Shown here one piece after another: positions 43,778 through 51,611 of a DNA stretch of 64,000 nucleotides. The translations under genes and the position numbers were made by a program. Below the pieces are notes generated by a model that had not been told where the DNA came from, ran no database searches, and worked only from the letters and a program-made list of their open reading frames with translations. Origin of the DNA: Sagittula marina (lineage in GTDB: Bacteria > Pseudomonadota > Alphaproteobacteria > Rhodobacterales > Rhodobacteraceae). The stretch spans positions 248,001 to 312,000 of the forward strand of contig NZ_JACIEJ010000006.1 of NCBI RefSeq assembly GCF_014196795.1. Direction: 5' to 3'. Positions within the stretch are counted from its first letter, which is position 1; each line of letters begins with the position of its first letter.

Positions 43778-44578
43778 TCACGCCGCTTTCGGCGTCAGTT
43801 GCTGTTGCTCCACCGGGGGCGGCTCCATCGCGCCGGTCATGATGGCGACCGCATCCGACATGCTGATGCTCTTGGGGTCCATCACCGCATGGCGCTTGCC
43901 AAGACGGTGGATGTGCACCCGGTCTGCGACCTCGAACACATGTGGCATGTTGTGCGAGATCAGGATGATCGGAATGCCCTTCGACCGGACGTCCTGGATC
44001 AGCTCCAGCACGCGGCGGCTTTCCTTCACACCCAGCGCGGCGGTCGGCTCGTCCATGATGATGAACTTCTTGGCAAAGGCTGCGGCGCGGGCCACGGCCA
44101 CCCCCTGACGCTGACCGCCGGACAAAGTCTCGACCGCCTGGTTGATGCTCTGCACGGTCATCAGGCCCAGCTCGGTCAGCTTCTCACGGGCGAAATCCTC
44201 CATGCGCTTCTTGTCGAGCTGACGGAACAGCGATCCACGGATGCCGGGCTTCAGCAGTTCCCGCCCGGCGAACATGTTGTCCGCGATGGACAGGGCAGGG
44301 GACAACGCGAGTTGCTGGTAGACGATCTCGATCCCCTGTTCGCGCGCATCCAGCGGCGAGGTGAAGTGGACAGGCTTGCCCTCGATCTTGATCTCGCCCT
44401 CGTCGGGGATGACCGCGCCGCAGATCGACTTCACGATGGACGACTTGCCCGCCCCGTTGTCACCGATCACGGCAAGCACTTCACCGGGGTAGAGGTCGAA
44501 ATCCGCGTGGTCGATCGCCGTCACGTGGCCGTAGCGTTTGACGATGCCGCGGCCCTGAACGATAGGTTGAATGGTCAT
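43778..44578 (-). CDS. frcA: Fructose-type ABC transporter ATP-binding protein FrcA
   Basis: Single-domain CUT2 ATPase of 266 residues. The ATG at 44578 overlaps the frcC stop by 4 nt; the longer frame from 44848 lies wholly inside frcC. Walker A is GDNGAGKSS, the signature ETLSGGQRQGVAVARAAAF, Walker B FIIMDEPTAAL, the H-loop ILISHNMPHV. Having one ABC domain rather than two is typical of FrcA, unlike the two-domain ATPase at the left edge of this window. The C-terminus is Gln/Pro-rich. It powers uptake through FrcC. Confidence 0.92.
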   Translation of the reverse strand: MTIQPIVQGRGIVKRYGHVTAIDHADFDLYPGEVLAVIGDNGAGKSSIVKSICGAVIPDEGEIKIEGKPVHFTSPLDAREQGIEIVYQQLALSPALSIADNMFAGRELLKPGIRGSLFRQLDKKRMEDFAREKLTELGLMTVQSINQAVETLSGGQRQGVAVARAAAFAKKFIIMDEPTAALGVKESRRVLELIQDVRSKGIPIILISHNMPHVFEVADRVHIHRLGKRHAVMDPKSISMSDAVAIMTGAMEPPPVEQQQLTPKAA

Positions 44579-45645
44579 GCCGATGCCTTTCTGATCCACT
44601 GGTCCACTGCGACAGCGCTGATGATCAGCACGCCGATCAGCAGATAGGTCCACTGCGCGTCCGCCCCGAGCAGGCGCAGGCCGAGGGTGAACACGCCGAC
44701 GATCAGCGCGCCAAAGAGCGAGCCCATGACCGCGCCGCGTCCGCCGAACAAGGAGATCCCCCCGATCACCACGGCGGTGATGCTTTCGATGTTGGCCAAC
44801 TGGCCGGAGGTCGGGGAGACCGATCCGATGCGCCCGATCAGCGCCCAACCGGCGAAGGCACAGATCAGACCAGACGCCATGTAGACGGTGATGATGACCT
44901 TGTTAGTCTTGATGCCCGACAGCTCTGCGGCTTCCTTGTCATCGCCCACGGCATAGACGTGCCGGCCCCATGCGGTTTGGTTGAGGATGTAGGCCAGCAA
45001 GACAAACAGCAGCAGCATGAAGAGCGCGCCAAAGGTCAGACGGGCCGACCCCACCTGGATCACGTTGCCGAAGAACTGCAACATCGGCGCCTCGGCTTCG
45101 ATGTCCTGGCTGCGGATGGTCTCGTTCGCGGAATACAGGAAGTTGGTCGCCAGAACGATCTGCCACATGCCCAGCGTCACGATGAAGGGCGGGAGTTTGA
45201 TCTTGGCCACCAGCCAGCCGTTGATGAAACCCATCAGCGTGCCGCACATCAGGCCGGCCATGATCGAGATCGGCGCGGGGATGCCATAGCGGAAGGTGAA
45301 CTGGCCCATGACGACAGATGACAAAACCATGATCGCACCGACCGACAGGTCAATGCCAGCGGTGAGAATCACGAGCGATTGCGCGGCGGCAACGATCCCG
45401 ACGATCTGCACCTGTTGCAGGATCAGCGTCAGCGCAAAGGGAGAAAAGAACTTTGACCCCAGCAAGACGCCAAAGGTGACGATCGACAGGACCAGAACGA
45501 CCAGCGGAACAAGCGCTGGGGTGGCGTGCAGGGCGCTTTGGATCTGGGGCACCAGACCTTTGCGTTTTTCGAACGCGGCGACCGAGGCGGTGGCCTTGGA
45601 CAACGAGGATTCGTAGTCCTGCCCTTTCGAGGCGGTCTCTGACAT
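44575..45645 (-). CDS. frcC: Fructose-type ABC transporter permease FrcC
   Basis: A 356-residue inner-membrane permease of the BPD_transp_2 (RbsC) class, with a cytoplasmic N-terminus of about 45 residues and eight or more hydrophobic segments. SLVILTAGIDLSVGAIMVLSS and ITAVVIGGISLFGGRGAVMGSLFGAL are the conserved family segments. It overlaps frcA by 4 nt and follows frcB after 112 nt that contain a stem-loop. Confidence 0.93.
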   Translation of the reverse strand: MSETASKGQDYESSLSKATASVAAFEKRKGLVPQIQSALHATPALVPLVVLVLSIVTFGVLLGSKFFSPFALTLILQQVQIVGIVAAAQSLVILTAGIDLSVGAIMVLSSVVMGQFTFRYGIPAPISIMAGLMCGTLMGFINGWLVAKIKLPPFIVTLGMWQIVLATNFLYSANETIRSQDIEAEAPMLQFFGNVIQVGSARLTFGALFMLLLFVLLAYILNQTAWGRHVYAVGDDKEAAELSGIKTNKVIITVYMASGLICAFAGWALIGRIGSVSPTSGQLANIESITAVVIGGISLFGGRGAVMGSLFGALIVGVFTLGLRLLGADAQWTYLLIGVLIISAVAVDQWIRKASA

Positions 45646-45713
45646 GGGGTCCTCCCGGGGATAAATGGGTGCGGTCAGCAGCGCGGACGGAAATCACGTG
45701 GTCCGGGCAAGGG

Positions 45714-45740
45714 ACGAAGAGGCGGCACGCGCCCCTTCGT
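45714..45740 (-). promoter_or_regulatory. Stem-loop between frcB and frcC
   Basis: On the minus strand ACGAAGGGGC and GCCTCTTCGT (complement of 45731-45740 and 45714-45723) pair over 10 bp with one G-U pair, leaving a 7-nt loop. It lies 17 nt past the frcB stop and lacks a T-run. Such hairpins often protect the binding-protein mRNA so that it is made in excess over the membrane subunits. Confidence 0.5.
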
Positions 45741-45757
45741 AGTGTTTCAAAGCGGCC

Positions 45758-46783
45758 TTAGCCCCAGCAGCGGTCAGTGCCTTCTTGGACAGAGATCGAC
45801 TCGACGCCATCGACGGGCTTGTCGGTGACGAGGTTCACGCCGGTGTCAAAGAAGTCCTTGCCTTCGGTCGGCTCGGGCTTGGTGCCGTCCTTGGCGTAGG
45901 CTGCGATGGCCTCGATGCCTTTGGAGGCCATGAGCATCGGATACTGCTGCGAAGTCGCACCGATCACACCGTCTGCGATGTTCGCGATACCGGGGCAGCC
46001 GCCGTCGACAGAAACGATCAGCACGTCGTTTTCACGACCGATGGCGCGCAGCGCCTCATAGGCACCCGCAGCGGCAGGCTCGTTGATGGTGTAGACCACG
46101 TTGATCATCGGATCCAACGCCAGCAGGTTTTCCATCGCGCGGCGGCCACCTTCTTCGTTGCCGGCGGTGACGTCGTTGCCGACGATGCGGTCATCTTCTT
46201 CGTCGCCCCATTTGTTCGGGTCGCCGAGGTCAATGCCAAAGCCCTGAAGGAAGCCCTGGTCGCGCAGGACGCCGACGGTCGGCTGTGACACGCCAAGGTC
46301 GAGCATGGCGATCTTGGCGTCGGCAGCGTCCTCACCCAGCGTGGCGGCGGCCCACTGGCCGATCAGCTCGCCGGCGAGGAAGTTGTCGGTGGCAAAGGTC
46401 GCGTCAGCGGCGTCAATCGGGTTGAGCGGCGTGTCCAGCGCGATCACCAGGATGCCCTGGTCACGGGCCTGCTGCACCGCGGGAACGATGGAGCCGGTGT
46501 CGGAGGCTGTCAGCAGGATGCCGCTTGCACCGTCCGCGATGCAGGTTTCAATCGCCTGCACCTGCGTCTGGTGGTCACCGTCGATGCGGCCGGCAAAGGT
46601 TTTCAGCGTGATGCCCAGCTCTTCGGCCTTGGCTGTCGCGCCTTCCTTCATCTTCACGAAGAAGGGGTTGGTATCTGTTTTTGTGATCAGGCACGCAGTG
46701 GTGTTGTGAGCTTCTGCCAGAGCGGCTGTGGACAGCGCGGCGGTGGTCAGCACAAGCGCCGAACCCATTAAGACTTTTTTCAT
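45758..46783 (-). CDS. frcB: Fructose-type ABC transporter substrate-binding protein FrcB
   Basis: Periplasmic sugar receptor, 341 residues. The start at 46783 has GGGAGGA 5 nt upstream; the frame extends to 47338 but that part overlaps the divergent regulator. A Sec signal peptide ([22 protein letters not shown]) is followed by [77 protein letters not shown] and the C-terminal Cys-Trp-Gly. These blocks match, as I remember it, the rhizobial FrcB fructose/ribose/mannose receptor closely, hence the name. First gene of the frcBCA operon. Confidence 0.93.
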   Translation of the reverse strand: MKKVLMGSALVLTTAALSTAALAEAHNTTACLITKTDTNPFFVKMKEGATAKAEELGITLKTFAGRIDGDHQTQVQAIETCIADGASGILLTASDTGSIVPAVQQARDQGILVIALDTPLNPIDAADATFATDNFLAGELIGQWAAATLGEDAADAKIAMLDLGVSQPTVGVLRDQGFLQGFGIDLGDPNKWGDEEDDRIVGNDVTAGNEEGGRRAMENLLALDPMINVVYTINEPAAAGAYEALRAIGRENDVLIVSVDGGCPGIANIADGVIGATSQQYPMLMASKGIEAIAAYAKDGTKPEPTEGKDFFDTGVNLVTDKPVDGVESISVQEGTDRCWG

Positions 46784-46892
46784 GGTATCCTCCCAGAGTT
46801 CGCGGGGCCACTGCGCGACACCTCTTGGCCCAAAGACCCTCCTTGGCCTCTCAGCTTCACAAAAACTGATTCGGAGCCATCGGTCAACAATA

Positions 46893-46920
46893 AATAAATC
46901 AATCGCATTTATTATTGACA
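46893..46920. promoter_or_regulatory. Operator-like repeat and promoter in the frcB/ROK divergent region
   Basis: AATAAAT-CAATCGC-ATTTATT (46893-46913) is a perfect 7-bp inverted repeat in an AT-rich patch midway between the divergent genes. It is followed on the plus strand by TTGACA (46915-46920) and, 17 nt later, TGATGT, a possible promoter for the ROK gene. Spacing and symmetry suit a ROK repressor site that controls both directions. Confidence 0.5.
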
Positions 46921-47045
46921 GCGCACCGAAATCCCGATGATGTTCCTGCCATTGCGTCTTGCCGCAAAGCCGAAAAAAATCGTTCTGCACTGCAATGTTA
47001 CATGCTGCGGTGCAGAAGAGGGCGAGCAACAGGGGAGGGTAGGCG

Positions 47046-48278
47046 ATGGGACGCCAGAACAACAAAGACGGCTCGCCCGAGGGTGACCCGGTCACCATGA
47101 TCGAGGGGGCGCGCGGGTCCAACCAGTCCGGCGTGCGGGCGCATAACGAACGGTTGGTGCTCACCCTGATCCGCCAGGTGGGCCCTCTCGCCAAGGCCGA
47201 AATTGCCCGCATGACCGGGCTGTCCGCGCAGACCGTGTCGGTCATCATGCGCGGGTTGGAGGCCGACGGGCTGTTGCAGAAGGGTGAACCGGTGCGCGGC
47301 AAGGTGGGGCAGCCGTCCGTGCCCATGAGCCTGGCCAAAAGTGGCGCATATTTCCTTGGGCTGAAGGTGGGGCGGCGGAGCCTTGAGCTGATCCTGACCG
47401 ACTTTTACGGTCACGTCGAAGGTCGCGTGCATCTGACACACAAATATCCGACTCCGGACAGCGTCGTGCAGTTTGCCAAGCAGTCGGTCGAGGAATTGCT
47501 GGGGGATCTGACCAAGACGCAACGCGCGCGCGTCGCGGGTCTGGGGATCGCGATCCCGTTTCGCCTGCACGACTGGGCCAAGCCGCTGGGGGTGAACCCG
47601 GAGGATATGGCCGACTGGCGTGAGCGCGATATCGCCACGGAGCTCGCCGATGCATGGGAGTTTCCGGTCTATCTGCGCAATGATGCGTCTGCGGCCTGCG
47701 GGGCCGAGCTGGTCTTTGGCGATCAGAGCCGTCCGCGTGATTTCTTGTATTTTTTCATAGGGTTCTTCATCGGCGGTGGCATGGTGATGGACAACACGCT
47801 GTACACTGGTCGCACCGGAAACGCTGCGGCGCTTGGCTCCATCCCGATCGGGATCGAGGGCAACGCGGTGCGGCAGTTGGTTGACGTGGCATCGCTTAAC
47901 TCGCTTGAGGACATGATAAAGGCGGCCGGTGGCTCCGCCGACATGATCTGGGGCACGCCGCAAAGCTGGCGGCTGGACGCGGATGTTCTGGAAGCCTGGA
48001 TGCAGGAGGCGGTCGAGGGGTTGGCCTACGCGACATTCTCCGCCGCCAGTATGATCGATTTCGAAACGGTGATGATCGACGGCTGGATGCCGCAAACTGT
48101 GAGGGCGGAGATCGTGAGGCGCACCGCTGCCCGGCTGGAAGAGATCAGCGTGGCAGGCATCGACATTCCCGAAGTTCGCCCCGGCACCATAGGTCATGAT
48201 GCGCGGGCGCTGGGCGCGGCAAGCCTGCCGCTGTCGGACAGGTTTCTCGTGGACCGCAATGCGTTTCTGAAGGCGTGA
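47046..48278 (+). CDS. ROK family transcriptional regulator
   Basis: A 410-residue repressor-type protein, divergent from frcBCA and probably its regulator. An N-terminal winged helix-turn-helix spans about 25-85 ([20 protein letters not shown] followed by [15 protein letters not shown]). The ROK sugar-kinase-like domain follows (FYFxGLKVG-type strand, [37 protein letters not shown]). The cysteine-rich zinc motif CxCGxxGCxE normally found after the GN-A-A-LG-IP block is absent here; the sequence continues [16 protein letters not shown] instead. Probably senses a sugar or sugar phosphate. The ATG at 47046 follows GGGGAGGGT. Confidence 0.9.
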   Translation: MGRQNNKDGSPEGDPVTMIEGARGSNQSGVRAHNERLVLTLIRQVGPLAKAEIARMTGLSAQTVSVIMRGLEADGLLQKGEPVRGKVGQPSVPMSLAKSGAYFLGLKVGRRSLELILTDFYGHVEGRVHLTHKYPTPDSVVQFAKQSVEELLGDLTKTQRARVAGLGIAIPFRLHDWAKPLGVNPEDMADWRERDIATELADAWEFPVYLRNDASAACGAELVFGDQSRPRDFLYFFIGFFIGGGMVMDNTLYTGRTGNAAALGSIPIGIEGNAVRQLVDVASLNSLEDMIKAAGGSADMIWGTPQSWRLDADVLEAWMQEAVEGLAYATFSAASMIDFETVMIDGWMPQTVRAEIVRRTAARLEEISVAGIDIPEVRPGTIGHDARALGAASLPLSDRFLVDRNAFLKA

Positions 48279-48597
48279 GCGGTTAATCCTCTGGCGCAAG
48301 AGTTTCTGGTCAACCGCGCAGAGATGCGGGCCCGGCGCGGCCAGTTGAGCGGGAGACGGGAAGGGCGGTTTGCGGGCATGGGGGTAGCGCGTTGTACAAA
48401 AAGCTTGGATTTTGGCGTTAGACATGAAGGCGCTCAGCTGTGTTCATCCCAAGGTTAACACCTGTCTTGCGTCCAACGATTACCCGAGGGTCCCGGCGGG
48501 CAAGCGACTGCCAGTGATGTTCTGAACGGGCACGGGTCATTTGATACGGCCCAGCGGAAGGGCGCATAACTGGATGAATGCAGTTCCCAGATGCAAG
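48279..48597. other. Tail after the ROK gene, in frame with it
   Basis: The ROK reading frame stays open for about 61 codons after its TGA. The first part, NPLAQEFLVNRAEMRAR, resembles the true C-terminus [17 protein letters not shown]. This looks like a diverged duplication of the gene's 3' end rather than a separate gene. The rest of the stretch up to the tRNA terminator holds nothing I can support. Confidence 0.35.
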
Positions 48598-48631
48598 AAA
48601 GCCCCCAAGGTTTCAAAACCTTAGGGGCTTT
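48598..48631 (-). terminator. Terminator of tRNA-Leu
   Basis: AAAGCCCC(C)AAGG (48598-48610) and CCTT(A)GGGGCTTT (48619-48631) form a long stem with an 8-nt loop, just downstream of the tRNA on the minus strand, with TTTC following. Confidence 0.7.
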
Positions 48632-48634
48632 CCA

Positions 48635-48721
<87 letters not shown>

Positions 48722-48910
48722 ACTGGAGTTGGTGGAGCGGTGTCTACGGTTAGTCTGCCGCACTGTCAACGCGGTTTTTCAAAAAAATGCAGCCCTGCGA
48801 AAATCGTTTCAACACCCTGCCGAACTCAATGAAAATCGCGTCAAACGGGCACCTTGCCACGAAACCCTCATGGGCCTAAACCCTACAACAAAGGTGCAAA
48901 GGAGAGGCGC

Positions 48911-49891
48911 ATGTCCAAGCTCGTCACGATCTACGGCGGCTCCGGTTTCGTCGGTCGTTATATCGCGCGTCGCATGGCCAAAGATGGCTGGCGCGTGCGT
49001 GTTGCCGTCCGTCGCCCGAACGAGGCGCTGTTCGTCAAGCCCTACGGTGTCGTGGGGCAGGTCGAACCGGTGTTCTGCAATATTCGCGATGATGGATCGG
49101 TTCGCGCGGCCATGATGGGCGCGGATGCGGTTGTGAATTGCGTCGGCACATTTGATGCCGGCGGGAAGAACAATTTCGACGCCGTGCAAGACGCGGGAGC
49201 GACTCGCATCGCGCGCATCGCCTCTGAGCTGGGCGTGGGCGCGATGGTTCACCTCTCTGCGATTGGCGCAGATGCGGAGGCAGAGAGCGGCTACGCGGCC
49301 TCAAAGGGTAAGGGCGAGGCAGGCGTGCTCGAGCACATGCCGAATGCCATGATCCTGCGTCCCTCTGTGGTGTTCGGGCAGGAGGATGAATTCTTCAACC
49401 GGTTTGCCACCATGACGCGCTTCAGCCCCGTGCTGCCGATTGTTGGTGCGGAGACGAAGTTTCAGCCGGTCTATGTCGACGACGTGGCCCATGCCGCCTG
49501 CATGGGCATCAAGGGCCAGGCCTCGGGCATTTACGAGCTTGGTGGCCCTGACGTGCAAAGCTTCCGTGAATTGATGAAGGAAATGCTGGGCGTCATTCAC
49601 CGGCGCAAGCTGATGCTGAATATTCCTTTTTTCGTGGCGCGTCCCATGGCCTGGGTCATGGGGGTTGTCGATACGCTGAGCCTTGGGTTGGTGCCGCAAC
49701 AGATCAGTGGCGATCAGGTAAAGCAGTTGCGGCAGGACAATGTGGTCAGTGGCGAGCACAAGGGCTTCTCCGATCTCGGCATCCGGCCCACTGCCACGGA
49801 GGCGGTGCTGCCCGATTATCTGTGGCGCTTTCGTCCCTCCGGTCAGTACGACGCAATCAAGGAATCGGCCAAGAACCTGCGCGCGCACTGA
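48911..49891 (+). CDS. NAD(P)-binding, complex I NDUFA9-like atypical SDR protein
   Basis: A 326-residue Rossmann-fold protein. The start at 48911 has AGGAGAGG 4 nt upstream; an ATG at 48854 would add residues with no family match. The dinucleotide loop is TIYGGSGFVGRYIARRMAKDG. FDAVQDAGATRIARIASELG and MVHLSAIGADAEAESGYAASKG (a Ser-x-Tyr-x3-Lys-like active-site region) follow, then PSVVFGQEDEFFNRFA. This pattern fits the bacterial relatives of the NDUFA9 accessory subunit. It may bind NAD(P) or ubiquinone-linked partners; the substrate is unknown. A clear terminator follows. Confidence 0.88.
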   Translation: MSKLVTIYGGSGFVGRYIARRMAKDGWRVRVAVRRPNEALFVKPYGVVGQVEPVFCNIRDDGSVRAAMMGADAVVNCVGTFDAGGKNNFDAVQDAGATRIARIASELGVGAMVHLSAIGADAEAESGYAASKGKGEAGVLEHMPNAMILRPSVVFGQEDEFFNRFATMTRFSPVLPIVGAETKFQPVYVDDVAHAACMGIKGQASGIYELGGPDVQSFRELMKEMLGVIHRRKLMLNIPFFVARPMAWVMGVVDTLSLGLVPQQISGDQVKQLRQDNVVSGEHKGFSDLGIRPTATEAVLPDYLWRFRPSGQYDAIKESAKNLRAH

Positions 49892-49911
49892 GTTCCTTTA
49901 TTACTGTATTG

Positions 49912-49937
49912 AAAAGCGGGCCATTGGCCCGCTTTTT
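49912..49937 (+). terminator. Intrinsic terminator after the NDUFA9-like gene
   Basis: GCGGGCC-ATT-GGCCCGC (49916-49932) followed by TTTTT (49933-49937). The stem is identical in sequence to the rimP leader hairpin at 29166-29182. Confidence 0.88.
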
Positions 49938-50596
49938 CGTGTGATGGAGTCCGGTTCGTGTGTTGGAAACCGCGGGCGGACTTGATTGCAGGAGCTGCCG
50001 TCGACGGCGCTGATGCGCCAAGGTTGATCTGCACTGATCCGCAAAATAGGTCGGTCCTGTCGTGGAGTGTCACGGTTGCGGCCGATCTGGCGCAGACCTG
50101 TTCCAAGTGTTTGGAATAGTGACCCAGTCCGAGCGATGCATCGCGGGAAGCTTAGATACCATCTGTTTCCCGGGATTTCTGGCTGGCAGCGCTCCCGCGC
50201 GGTTGCAATGAAAGACGGTTGCAGCACGCATGGTCAGGGGGTTGATGTCCCGGGGGCGGGGCTGCAATGCGTCGTTCCAGAAATGACGTGTCCAAAGAAT
50301 TCGCTTGTTCAAATCGTGGGGTGCGAGAGATGGCCAGGCCGACGACTCTTGGCGGGGAGCGTCTGAAAAATGCTGTTTTTTGGATATTTATGCGCCAACC
50401 ACAAAACACTTGCTGCCAATGTACCATAAGCTCGCACAGTCAGACGGTTCGGGCTTTGAGCGCCAATGAAATACCCAATTTATTTCAATGTGTTGCGGGC
50501 GTCCTTTTCGGATGTAAGGCATAAGCATGCAGGGCGGCGGTCAAAAAAGGCTCGCGGTGCTAGCCCTGAAACATCCATACCCGTATTGGCCAGCCG
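49938..50596. other. Boundary region at the left side of the accessory island, no supported gene
   Basis: About 660 bp of lower-GC sequence between the core terminator and the TniB remnant. It contains two palindromic elements close together: TTCCAA-GTGT-TTGGAA (50101-50116) and the perfect 12-mer GCGATGCATCGC (50133-50144). One end of the transposon should be here, but I could not find convincing terminal repeats by eye. Confidence 0.4.
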
Positions 50597-51570
50597 CTAT
50601 TCGTCCAACATCATTTCCATGAGTTTGTCGCCGTCGATCATGTTGAGATAGTCGGGTGCGGAGAAGGGACACAAGCCCTGAGGCAGGCGGGAGTTCTGGG
50701 CATGGGCCTCGGAGAACATCTCGACCGTGGCGGTCATCTGGCCATGACGTCTGCACAAGCCGTAGGCGCGGATCAGCAGCTCGATGACGGGGTCCCAGCG
50801 TGAGGCGCAGGCAAAATCCAGGCGCTGCAAGAAATCGACCTCAACGAGGTCGTCGACATCGATATCGGCGCGCTCGGCATAGGTATAGACGAGCTTGTTC
50901 AGTTCGTTCATCTCCGGATCCCTTGTTGGATCAGCGAACCTACCAAGGTGGATTTGCTCGAAATGAATGTGGGAGAGGAGATGGGCGATCTGCTCTTCGG
51001 AGTTCACATGACTGGCCAGAACCGGGACGCCTGACAAGATGAGTATCAACGGCCAATCCGGCTCCTTCATCAGTGCTTTGACACGGTCGAGGAGCTTCTC
51101 GTTGGACGTTTTTCCGGAGGTGAAGGCGTGCTGGTATTCGTCGTAGTAGAGGCCAATGACGCCCTGTTCGCGGCACTGGTGGCGAACCATGTTCCAGAGT
51201 TCCCTTGGGTGCGCCGGGGGTTCGCGGGGTAACCGAGTGCCTCAAGAGTCTTGTGACCCAGATCCTTCCAGCTGATCGACCCATCCAGCTTGCAGTAAAA
51301 GATCTTACCCGGCTTCCCATCGGGCATTTCCGTCATGCTGGCGTTGAATGCCTCTATGAGCCTGACTGTCTCGGAGGTTTTGCCGACCCGAGACTCCCCC
51401 GTCACCAGCAAGCCGCGTGCTTCGAAATGCCCGCCGATGGAGGCCTTGACGTAGTAGTCGTGCAGGCAGTTTTCGAAAGCTTCGCGGAGCTTTGCCGCGC
51501 GCGGGAAGGTATAGTGGCCACGCTGCAGAGCAACCGATGCGTTGACGCGGTTCTGGTCGATGAGGCCCAT
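50597..51570 (-). pseudogene. TniB-like AAA+ transposition ATPase, split by a frameshift
   Basis: The N-terminal part reads from ATG at 51570 with Walker A GESRVGKT (residues 58-65) and runs to LGHKTLEALGYPA. The matching C-terminal part is in the -1 frame: RELWNMVRHQCREQGVIGLYYDEYQH, with Walker B in LYYDE, then ILILSGVPVLASHV (sensor 1) and a helical tail ending MEMMLDE at 50597. The shift falls in about 51200-51230, where runs of five and four C occur. No proper slippery heptamer is in frame, so this looks like a mutation or a base-calling error rather than programmed frameshifting. Intact, it would be the target-binding regulator of the transposase 41 nt upstream. Confidence 0.75.
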
Positions 51571-51611
51571 GGGTAGCCTTGTATTGCTGGATGTCGTTGA
51601 GATGGCGGTAG

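Noticed and set aside
48392-48410. TGTACAAAAAGCTTGG resembling a recombination-cloning attB core
   Set aside because: Only a partial, chance match; the flanks are natural intergenic sequence and no cloning remnants are present.
51200-51230. Programmed -1 frameshifting in the TniB-like gene
   Set aside because: The C runs do not form an in-frame X-XXY-YYZ heptamer and I see no obvious downstream stimulatory structure; TniB genes are not known to use frameshifting.
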